Shown piece by piece: positions 57,698 to 64,000 of a DNA stretch of 64,000 bases (position 1 is the stretch's first letter; every line of letters begins with the position of its first letter). The stretch spans positions 558,001 to 622,000 of the forward strand of contig NZ_CP130318.1 of the NCBI RefSeq assembly GCF_032268605.1. The letters are read 5' to 3'. The notes beneath the pieces were generated by a model. It saw only the letters and a list, made by a program, of their open reading frames with translations, was not told the origin of the DNA and did no database searches. This DNA is from Paenibacillus aurantius (GTDB lineage Bacteria; Bacillota; Bacilli; Paenibacillales; NBRC-103111). The translations under genes and the position numbers were made by a program.

Positions 57698-58465
57698 TTA
57701 TTCAAAACTAAAAATAACTAGCTTGTTTGTATCGTCCAATTCAGTTGATAACTTTATCCCTAGCGTACTGAATAAATCTTTAAGTGGTATTAAAGATGAT
57801 TGATCTTGTTTATCCATTACTATACCCTTAGTTTCATTTAGCTTCGTACTTATATCATATGATTTTGATCTGTCTTTATTAAAGTATTTCATTAATGTAT
57901 ACTGCTCATTTGCTCCACTAACCTTATGTTCAAAAGTCATATAATTAGATGCTACGTTAGAATCAGACACAAGGACACCTTTAATAAACGGATTCATGGA
58001 TTGACTAACTGAATAATCTTTAAAAGCAATGCAGAGTAAGCTAACTGGTTCTGAACCAAATAATGAGTAAGGATTATTCTCATTATCTATACGAATCCAC
58101 TGTGGGGTAGAAACGTCAAAAATATCCCCATTAATTTTCACGACTGCTTTATAACCGTTCATAATTTTATATGACTTTTGACTACCCTTATTAAGGAAAC
58201 CTTTATCATTAATGCTTGCAGTGTTAGTAGAACCTTCCCAACTTACCTCCTTAGAAAACATTTCAGCTACTCTTCTCAAGGGTACATAGGTTGTTCCATC
58301 GTAAAGGATGTTATCGGCCTGAACTGTTTGCCCATTTACTTTTAAATTGACACCGTTGAAAACAACCTCAATTGTTTGTTTTACGCCATCTGCAAAGACT
58401 GTTCCTCCTAGAAGCAAAGAAGTGGATATTACTCCGGTTACAAATCCCTTTAATTCTTTTTTCAA
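57698..58465 (-). CDS. Secreted stalk-domain protein (copper amine oxidase N-terminal-like)
   Basis: A 255-residue exported protein. The TTG start at 58465 lies 8 nt after AAGGGG on the minus strand. Signal peptide MKKELKGFVTGVISTSLLLGGTVFA is followed by IEVVFNGVNLKVNGQTVQADNILYDGTTYVPLRRVAEMFSKEVSWEGSTNTASI, the Cu_amine_oxidN1 (stalk) fold common in Paenibacillus surface proteins. The remainder is a beta-rich domain that ends with a second short stalk-like segment (SLIPLKDLFSTLGIKL). The function is unknown. It is an odd neighbour for nuclease-like genes. Confidence 0.82.
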   Translation of the reverse strand: MKKELKGFVTGVISTSLLLGGTVFADGVKQTIEVVFNGVNLKVNGQTVQADNILYDGTTYVPLRRVAEMFSKEVSWEGSTNTASINDKGFLNKGSQKSYKIMNGYKAVVKINGDIFDVSTPQWIRIDNENNPYSLFGSEPVSLLCIAFKDYSVSQSMNPFIKGVLVSDSNVASNYMTFEHKVSGANEQYTLMKYFNKDRSKSYDISTKLNETKGIVMDKQDQSSLIPLKDLFSTLGIKLSTELDDTNKLVIFSFE

Positions 58466-58846
58466 TGATATGACCCCTTTTTAGATGTGGTGGATTATTC
58501 CAATATTATACATGTGCATTGTTTCAGCTTACAACGATATGTTTTTAATTATTTGTTTTCTCAATACTTTGCTTTCAAACATCATGGAAGCTTTCTGAAG
58601 GCCAATTCCTTAGTATGCTTTCTTATATAGAGAGTAAGAAAGTAAAAAGACAAAGTACGTCAATCAGAGGGATTGAAATCGTGCAGAAGAAAGGTGTTAA
58701 ATTCGATCTACCTAAGAGGATCACCAAAGAGTCTGTAGCAGTGCTCTTTAATGGAAGAATGGGGATTTTACAGCGGTTTAAGCAGTGCAAAAGGTTGGAA
58801 TGAAGCCTTATATTTATTATCGAAGGGTTAGTGAATATGAGAATGA

Positions 58847-58878
58847 AAAGCATCCATTAGATAAGGATGCTTTGTTTG
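58847..58878 (+). terminator. Terminator upstream of the nuclease cluster
   Basis: AAAGCATCC (58847-58855) pairs with GGATGCTTT (58865-58873) and is followed by GTTTGTC. It ends an unidentified short plus-strand transcript. Region 58466-58962 contains fragments of short open frames (58681-58803 for example) that I cannot assign. Confidence 0.65.
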
Positions 58879-58962
58879 TCTAATGACGAAAAATACAAAT
58901 TATGGCGAATTACCAATCTGCAATGCTAAACTATTGCTATCATGGTAAGGGAATATCTCTTG

Positions 58963-60291
58963 ATGGGATGGAGGAATACTTTGAACTTTCATTTTGACCC
59001 GCGAGATGTGATTAAAGGTCCGTATATAATTTGTCCAAAGTGTGGAAAAGAATCATATGGCATATTGTTAGTCTATAACAACTCCTACAGTAGAAGATGT
59101 AAGAATTGTCTGTACCCAAAAGGGGATGAACCCCATGAGTCATTTGTGATTCCGAGAATTAACAAAAAGGTCATTTATTTAGACCAATTCGCAATAAGTA
59201 ACATGATGAAAGTCTTGAATCCAAAAACCAAGGCAAATAAGAAAGGAATAGATGAATATTGGCTACGCCTATTTGAAAGACTAGATAGATTATGCAAGCT
59301 ACAGTTGATAGTCTGTCCTGATTCTGAATACCACGATAATGAATCTCAAGTAACGGCTTTCTATTCGGAACTCAAGAGAATGTATGAGTTATTAAGCCAT
59401 GGAAAAACATTTTACGATAAAGAAACAATTAAGAATTTTCAATTATTCGAACACTTTACCAACTGGCTGGTCGGTAAAAACTCTGTTGGTCTTGAACTTG
59501 ATATAGATTCGATTGTACGCCGCGGGAACATAAATTCCTGGACAGGTAGGTTTATTGTTTCAGTTAATCGTGAGATAAATCTGGAAGCGATTGAAGCCTT
59601 GCTAGATCTTAGAAATCAGTCCTATTCTGAAATTGAAGGCATATTTCGGGTATGGAGTGAGTCGAAGAATACAGACTTCAATCATTGGTACAAGAATGAA
59701 GTTGAATCGTTTGGTAAAGGTACGCTGAATATGTATTTTAGGCATCAGCAAAAATTGTACGAACTATGGAATAATCCAGAGTTTGAGGACTTTGAAGCAC
59801 TGCTTTCTTCTTCATCCGTTAGGCATGTCAACATGATGTTGAAGGTATTGGGTAAACATGGCGTGGAAGATGATCTAATGAAATTGTTAAAAATTGAAGA
59901 GTATTTCAAAACAGCCAATTTTGATAACTTGCCTTTTTTACATTTGTCAGCTTCATTGTTTGCATCGATTGCACGTAAAGCCGCGGCAGGTAGAAAGAAA
60001 CCGCCTAATAGGGGGACGATGAATGATATTGAAATGATTTCAACATTCCTTCCTTATTGTGACGCAATGTTCATTGATAACGAGTGTGCAAGTTACTTAA
60101 ACGAAAAGCCTTTAGTTGATAACATTGGTTTTTCTACAAAAATATTCTCTCAGGCGAGAAGGGAAGAATTTATGCAATTTTTAGATGGAATTGAACAAAG
60201 TGCTTCCCAAGAACATATCGAACTTGTAACAAAGGTGTATGGGGAGTCATGGAAAAAGCCGTATGTAACCCTATATAAGCCTACCAAGTAA
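58963..60291 (+). CDS. Zinc-ribbon plus PIN-like nuclease-type protein
   Basis: A 442-residue protein with an N-terminal zinc ribbon (C24PKC27 ... C46KNC49). A PIN-like core starts KKVIYLDQFAISNMMK (D74), continues IVCPDSEYHDNES, and ends with YCDAMFIDNECASYL (D367, D372). These acidic residues are placed as in PIN-fold RNases. A large helical insertion lies between. The ATG at 58963 is preceded by AAGGGA. Alternatives are ATG 58942 and TTG 58981, the latter 6 nt after GGAGG. It is the first of three closely spaced plus-strand genes with nuclease signatures, which suggests phage defence; the activity is untested. Confidence 0.72.
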   Translation: MGWRNTLNFHFDPRDVIKGPYIICPKCGKESYGILLVYNNSYSRRCKNCLYPKGDEPHESFVIPRINKKVIYLDQFAISNMMKVLNPKTKANKKGIDEYWLRLFERLDRLCKLQLIVCPDSEYHDNESQVTAFYSELKRMYELLSHGKTFYDKETIKNFQLFEHFTNWLVGKNSVGLELDIDSIVRRGNINSWTGRFIVSVNREINLEAIEALLDLRNQSYSEIEGIFRVWSESKNTDFNHWYKNEVESFGKGTLNMYFRHQQKLYELWNNPEFEDFEALLSSSSVRHVNMMLKVLGKHGVEDDLMKLLKIEEYFKTANFDNLPFLHLSASLFASIARKAAAGRKKPPNRGTMNDIEMISTFLPYCDAMFIDNECASYLNEKPLVDNIGFSTKIFSQARREEFMQFLDGIEQSASQEHIELVTKVYGESWKKPYVTLYKPTK

Positions 60292-60322
60292 ATAATTGTG
60301 AAAAGGAGAAAGGAAGACATTC

Positions 60323-60991
60323 TTGGAAAACAAACGTTTGTTATGGAGAAGCTTTTGTTATGAACATCAAGTATTTGAACGGTCTGTGCCATTGTTTCAA
60401 ACATCATTTACTAACAATGTTGATGTTTTTCCTTATGGTGCAAATAGGCGTTTATTGCTAAAGCGTAGTGATGTAATGGAATCCTTGGTCAGACAACAGT
60501 CCACAACTGTGATTGACGATTATCACAATAGAACAGATCAATATGATGGCTTGATATATATGATGTTATGGAAGTTGGAAGGAGAGATAATCCCCTTATA
60601 CATAGGTAAAGCTGAGAAGTATGGAAAAAAAGGTGGAAACCTATCTGAGAACATGAAGGGAGATAGCGGGAAGTTTTGTCGCTGGGGATACAACTATGCA
60701 TACCATATCGGTGATTTAAGTGCAGTTGTTTGCCCAGATCATTTACCAGAAAAGAGAACAAGGAAATATAAAAAGTGGGCAGAAAAGTTATTCGAAACTA
60801 TACAAACTGATAGTCCTGTTCTCAGACAACAGACTTATTTCTGGATTTCACCTTGGTCTAAGGATTGGACGGGAATATGGAAGGATTATGGGAAAACCTC
60901 ATTGACCTTTCTAGAATATCTCTTAATCGGGGTAGCAAGTGAAATCTACTCAGATACATTGCTGAACGATGAGGGAGTAAATAGAAAGTGA
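60323..60991 (+). CDS. GIY-YIG-type nuclease protein
   Basis: A 222-residue protein with GIY-YIG motifs: G76LIY79 (DQYDGLIYMMLW) and PLYIGKAEKYGKKGG (Y93-I-G-K). R120 (FCRWGYNYAYHIGDL) and E198 in FLEYLLIGVASE sit at the expected positions of the catalytic Arg and Glu. The TTG start at 60323 follows AAGGAGAAAGGAAG. The N-terminal 70 residues are a unique domain. It lies 31 nt after the PIN-like gene and 31 nt before the EVE-HNH gene. GIY-YIG enzymes cut DNA; here a defence function is inferred. Confidence 0.72.
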   Translation: MENKRLLWRSFCYEHQVFERSVPLFQTSFTNNVDVFPYGANRRLLLKRSDVMESLVRQQSTTVIDDYHNRTDQYDGLIYMMLWKLEGEIIPLYIGKAEKYGKKGGNLSENMKGDSGKFCRWGYNYAYHIGDLSAVVCPDHLPEKRTRKYKKWAEKLFETIQTDSPVLRQQTYFWISPWSKDWTGIWKDYGKTSLTFLEYLLIGVASEIYSDTLLNDEGVNRK

Positions 60992-61022
60992 CCTGGAAAA
61001 GCACAAAAAGAGGGGGAGAATC

Positions 61023-62591
61023 ATGGATGAACGTAATTATAAAGAAAGTCTTGCAAGCAAGGGGTATGTGAAGGGGAGGGGGGAAGAGACTGAATACTAT
61101 ATTATTACTGCAAAGTACGGGGTTGATAACTATAAACTCACATTGCTAAGAAAAAATAAAGTTATCTTCGAGGGAAGTTACGAGGGTCTAACAAAAGCGA
61201 AATATGGTGCGTTTGAGTGGCTTCTTTGCTATGACCCTTCGATATTTAAGAGAAACGTTGTTACAATGGTTCATTATAAAGATGATAGAAAAAGTGGAGA
61301 CCCTTGGGTAAAGGATACAAATATAGAGTTACATAAGAACTTAGAAAAATTTTTAGCAATACAAGGTCAATTAGAAAAACAGGAACGAACCCGCATAAAT
61401 ACATGGATTTTTCAGGGTAACCCTAGTCGTTTCAAAGTAGATGATTACTTACGAGAAAATCAAGATATTGTTTGGTCGATCAGGCAGGAGCATTACGTGA
61501 AAGATGTACAAGTCGGAGATACGGTTTATATATGGCGTTCTGAAGCTGGCAAAAAAGGCAACGGTGGTATCGTTGCTAGAGCGACAGTTACAGGCTTGCC
61601 GGTATCCAGAAAAGATGTAACATCTGAATATTGGGTAACTCCAAGTGATGCCAATGAAGTTCTACCAAGAGTCCCAATGCACGTACAGGAATTGGCACTT
61701 GAAGGTGACCATCTTAGTAGGGAATTTTTGAAGAGTAATCCCGTATTATCTAATCTGTTAATCCTCAAAATGAGCAATAATACTAACTACTTGCTTTCAG
61801 CCATACAAGCAGAGGAACTATTAAAGCAATGGAACAATAATGTGTCTAAAAGTTTCAATGTCTTTAGAGAAATCCCACTCCCTAACCCAGTGTCCCGTAA
61901 CAGAGAGTATTCGTCGTACAGTGAAGATAAGAGAAATGAAGTGGTATATGAGTACCTTTTCAATAGTAATACTCACCGATGGATTGATGAGCATACCTTA
62001 GAACTTGATCCAGTATGGAGTCGGGGTTATCAAGCCATGGGTATCCTTCATCATTTAGGCTTGAAAAATGCTTTTAAGGGTCTGTTTAAGGGACTTTCAG
62101 TAGTTGAGGCTATTGATTTGATAAAACAGGAATGTTATGACCATCCAGCTGATCGTAATTTATATGCGCCAATTATTTCATCATTGAGTGGAATCAAAAT
62201 TAATGAGCGTCAAGATGATGATTCTATTGGTGATGTTCATAGTGACGAGGGGAAAGAGTATCCCGAGGGGAAAATTGCATTCGTACTTCATAAGAAACGC
62301 GAGCGAAATCCTAAGCTAATTAAGGAAGCCAAAAAATTGTTTATCAGTAAACATGGACGATTATATTGTGAAGCCTGTAAATTTGATTTTCAACAAGTAT
62401 ATGGCGATAGAGGAAATGATTTTATTGAAGGGCATCACAATAAACTGGTGTCGGAAATGAAAGAAGGAGAAAAGACGAAGGTTGAAGACATTGCAATGCT
62501 GTGTAGTAACTGTCACAGAATGGTCCACAAAAAGCCTATAATAAATATTGAAGATTTAGGAAGGTTAATAAAAAGAGAAAATGAGCCATAA
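61023..62591 (+). CDS. EVE-domain HNH endonuclease, type IV restriction-like
   Basis: A 522-residue protein. A unique N-terminal part (1-120) is followed by an EVE domain (about 126-262: W128-I-F-Q-G-N-P, WSIRQEHYVKDVQVGDTVYIWRSEAGKKGNGGIVARATV), a PUA-like fold that reads modified bases. A middle region (about 290-400) precedes a C-terminal HNH nuclease with zinc ligands C449-x2-C452 and C494-x2-C497, and catalytic-type EGHH (H471-H472) and NCHRMVH. EVE-HNH fusions are known candidates for restriction of DNA with modified cytosine. The start has AGAGGGGGAGAATC. The stop overlaps a bidirectional terminator. Confidence 0.85.
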   Translation: MDERNYKESLASKGYVKGRGEETEYYIITAKYGVDNYKLTLLRKNKVIFEGSYEGLTKAKYGAFEWLLCYDPSIFKRNVVTMVHYKDDRKSGDPWVKDTNIELHKNLEKFLAIQGQLEKQERTRINTWIFQGNPSRFKVDDYLRENQDIVWSIRQEHYVKDVQVGDTVYIWRSEAGKKGNGGIVARATVTGLPVSRKDVTSEYWVTPSDANEVLPRVPMHVQELALEGDHLSREFLKSNPVLSNLLILKMSNNTNYLLSAIQAEELLKQWNNNVSKSFNVFREIPLPNPVSRNREYSSYSEDKRNEVVYEYLFNSNTHRWIDEHTLELDPVWSRGYQAMGILHHLGLKNAFKGLFKGLSVVEAIDLIKQECYDHPADRNLYAPIISSLSGIKINERQDDDSIGDVHSDEGKEYPEGKIAFVLHKKRERNPKLIKEAKKLFISKHGRLYCEACKFDFQQVYGDRGNDFIEGHHNKLVSEMKEGEKTKVEDIAMLCSNCHRMVHKKPIINIEDLGRLIKRENEP

Positions 62592-62616
62592 GGTTAGTTT
62601 CCTTGTGGCTCATTTT
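62578..62616. terminator. Bidirectional terminator between the EVE-HNH and DUF4145 genes
   Basis: AAAATGAGCCATAAGG (62578-62593) pairs with CCTTGTGGCTCATTTT (62601-62616), with A- and T-rich ends on both sides. It includes the EVE-HNH stop codon. Confidence 0.88.
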
Positions 62617-62620
62617 CATC

Positions 62621-63478
62621 TTAAACGACAACATAATACTGTTGAGTCTTCTTGGGGCCTGTAACTGTTTTTCCAAGTGTCAATAAGGGTTGCTTTCCCG
62701 ACGTTATTGCATCGATAAGTTCAGACTCAATAGTTCCTAAATGCTGAAATAACCTTCTAAACTGCCTTCCGAGGATTTCCTTAAGAGTCAACTCATCTCC
62801 AGAACTCTTGGATTTTATACATGTTTTGAGGATTGGCTCAAGTTCACAGTAATTCGCCACTACAGTTTCAAAAACACCCGCGGCTTCTCTTTCCAGTATG
62901 TACAGACTATTTATCATATGTTCAATAATTCTAAGTGCAACACTTAGCTGTTGATCTGAGGGGTTTTTAATTTCATGTGCGGCATCGTTCCCTAAGAATC
63001 TAATAGCATGTAGTAAGTCGGCATTCATTTTTGAAATAATCCCATTATCGGCTAATTTTCCAATACGCTCTTGTAAGTTATCTCCGCTTATTGCTTGATC
63101 ATTGCAGATGGCTTCAATTATACCTCTAAATCCAAGTCCAGCTAGAATTTTTGCACCTTCTTTATAAGCGGAAATCGACTGTTGATACAACTCTTTTATT
63201 GTTTCGGGTACATAGTACATTTCTTGTATCGGTCTATGATTTCTTATTACATTAGGATAAGTTGATACAGTTATTGGAATATACCATTCATCATCAACAA
63301 GGGGATGACCACCATCTATATCGTGAAACTCATATCTAAAGGTTATATTTTCACAACCCTTACATTTGACAATGTAGTAATACTCATCACATAAGTACTC
63401 ATCTCTAAAGTTTATTTCGTGCTTCTCTAATATGTCATGGTTAGTTTCACTATGACATTTAACACAGTAGTTTTTCAT
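62621..63478 (-). CDS. Zinc-ribbon DUF4145-domain protein
   Basis: A 285-residue protein. It starts with a zinc ribbon (C5VKC8 and CKGC further on). The central helical domain contains GFRGIIEAICNDQ and LLHAIRFLGNDAAHEIKNPS, the conserved DUF4145 GNxAAH motif related to HEPN folds. DUF4145 proteins often neighbour or fuse with restriction enzymes. Transcribed toward the EVE-HNH gene and ending at a shared terminator, it is probably part of the same island. The function is unknown; an RNA- or nuclease-linked role is inferred. Confidence 0.82.
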   Translation of the reverse strand: MKNYCVKCHSETNHDILEKHEINFRDEYLCDEYYYIVKCKGCENITFRYEFHDIDGGHPLVDDEWYIPITVSTYPNVIRNHRPIQEMYYVPETIKELYQQSISAYKEGAKILAGLGFRGIIEAICNDQAISGDNLQERIGKLADNGIISKMNADLLHAIRFLGNDAAHEIKNPSDQQLSVALRIIEHMINSLYILEREAAGVFETVVANYCELEPILKTCIKSKSSGDELTLKEILGRQFRRLFQHLGTIESELIDAITSGKQPLLTLGKTVTGPKKTQQYYVVV

Positions 63479-63695
63479 TCAAAAATCACTCCCTACTCTT
63501 TCTGTCTAGTACATAAGTTTACAGTAATAGTAGCATTTTTCAAAATAATTTTTTTACCTATTACGGTACTTATATTACTAGAGTTTGTCAGTTGAAACAC
63601 AGTCTGTTGGTCTTGGGCAGACTGATTAATCGTTGATATAACAAGGTTTTCCCGCTCATCTTAGAGTGACGGTTTCCTAAAATGTGCGTCAATCG

Positions 63696-63817
63696 CCGAC
63701 TGGCCCGCATTCCGTGGGACGTGCTGGAGAAATCTCGGTGCGGATCGTAAACGAAGTGAACAATGTCAGGTGTACGACATTACGTCTAAGCCGCCGGCGA
63801 CGATTAAATGGGAATAA
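63696..63817 (+). pseudogene. guaA: Decayed 3' end of guaA (GMP synthase)
   Basis: Read with small gaps, the plus strand encodes ADW.RIPWDVLE.ISVRIVNEVNNV..VYDITSKPPATIKWE and the TAA at 63815-63817. This is the conserved C terminus of GMP synthase (usually ...VVYDITSKPPATIEWE). At least three small deletions break the frame, and no catalytic part is present. The 3' end of guaA is a known attachment site for genomic islands. The fragment therefore looks like an attachment-site scar carried by a former island. Confidence 0.75.
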
Positions 63818-63823
63818 GAAACA

Positions 63824-63857
63824 CGAGCGAAGCGAAGATTGATTTGAGTTTTCCCCA
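63824..63857. repeat. 34-bp direct repeat, right copy
   Basis: Identical to 57521-57554 and in the same orientation. It begins 7 nt after the stop codon of the guaA remnant. Confidence 0.85.
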
Positions 63858-63886
63858 AACGCTTTGCGAAGCAAAGGGTGCGGGAG

Positions 63887-63920
63887 CCACACCGTAGCGA
63901 AGCGTAGGTGTAGTTTTTTT
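63887..63920 (+). terminator. Terminator-like hairpin near the window edge
   Basis: CACACC ... GGTGT with a loop containing AGCGAAGCG is followed by a seven-T run. The last 80 bases show no gene that I can support. Confidence 0.45.
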
Positions 63921-64000
63921 AATAAAATATGAAATACTTGGTTTACCAATTTCTAAAAATTACAAAGGTATGGTAAAATTATCTAATAATGTCCGTGCGA

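Larger units (their letters stand above)
52492..64000. mobile_element. Integrated mobile element (serine-recombinase type), right end outside the window
   Basis: Base composition changes abruptly from GC-rich to AT-rich at about 52,497, inside a coding sequence. A large serine recombinase gene starts about 100 nt from the junction. It is followed by an XRE regulator, a small protein, a helicase-like ATPase and a cluster of nuclease-like genes. No structural phage genes, relaxase or conjugation genes are visible in the part present. The second half (57.5-63.9 kb) is flanked by a 34-bp direct repeat and ends beside a guaA remnant, which suggests a composite or nested element. Confidence 0.8.

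Noticed and set aside
58615-58803. Plus-strand open frame of 62 codons
   Set aside because: No clear ribosome site and no family match. A terminator after it hints at transcription, but the evidence is insufficient.
63689-63949. Minus-strand open frame of 86 codons
   Set aside because: It is the complement of the guaA remnant, the 34-bp repeat and a terminator hairpin.
1-64000. CRISPR arrays, rRNA and tRNA genes
   Set aside because: No regularly spaced repeats and no conserved rRNA or tRNA sequence was seen on either strand. The short repeats found are irregular in spacing.

Overview
The window looks like a chromosome segment from a Gram-positive, endospore-forming Firmicute of the Paenibacillaceae (Paenibacillus-like). 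Positions 1 to about 52,490 are GC-rich backbone. The clues are YesM/YesN two-component pairs next to LplA/LplB/YtcP-type sugar ABC importers, an EcsA/EcsB pair, ArsR-SRPBCC modules, a ydaO-type c-di-AMP riboswitch, strong AGGAGG ribosome sites and frequent GTG/TTG starts. From about 52,492 to the right edge the DNA is AT-rich and belongs to an integrated mobile element. It carries a large serine recombinase and a defence-like cargo.

Layout of the backbone: the C-terminal end of an ArsR regulator (1-110). Uptake locus 1 (333-10162) holds a sensor kinase, an AraC-type response regulator, two permeases, a binding lipoprotein, two tandem paralogous propeller-like proteins and a sugar isomerase/epimerase-like TIM barrel. 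Next come a HAD phosphatase, a LysR regulator, a Gly/Ser-rich lipoprotein, nitronate monooxygenase and a PiT phosphate permease. An unusual three-gene unit follows (14917-18730): a KaiC-like ATPase, a small winged-helix protein and a PocR/GAF/LuxR regulator. Then come a degenerate HD-GYP-like protein and an ArsR-SRPBCC pair. Uptake locus 2 (21358-29177) is a LacI regulator behind a strong promoter and palindromic operators, a complete ABC importer, two unknown proteins and a CehA/McbA-like PHP hydrolase.

Positions 29,400-36,970 hold an inositol-monophosphatase-like enzyme, a second SRPBCC-ArsR operon behind twin operators, EcsAB, a HIT protein, an MFS carrier and three palindromic repeat elements. 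At 37,137-37,722 a c-di-AMP riboswitch with a terminator precedes a gene for a 59-residue membrane protein. Small-protein genes and MarR and FadR-type regulators follow. Uptake locus 3 (41721-48822) has a membrane AraC regulator, a binding protein, two permeases and a sialidase-like gene broken by a one-base frameshift. A DHA2-type drug exporter and an unknown lipoprotein complete the backbone.

The mobile element interrupts an HI0933-type flavoprotein gene near 52,492. Its left part has the recombinase, an XRE regulator, a small protein and a helicase-like ATPase. Its right part (57.5-63.9 kb) is bracketed by a perfect 34-bp direct repeat. It contains a cluster of three nuclease-like genes, zinc-ribbon/PIN-like, GIY-YIG and EVE-HNH, with a convergent zinc-ribbon/DUF4145 gene. 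A decayed copy of the guaA 3' end lies beside the right-hand repeat. This cluster is the best candidate in the window for an undescribed defence system. The right end of the element is not in the window.
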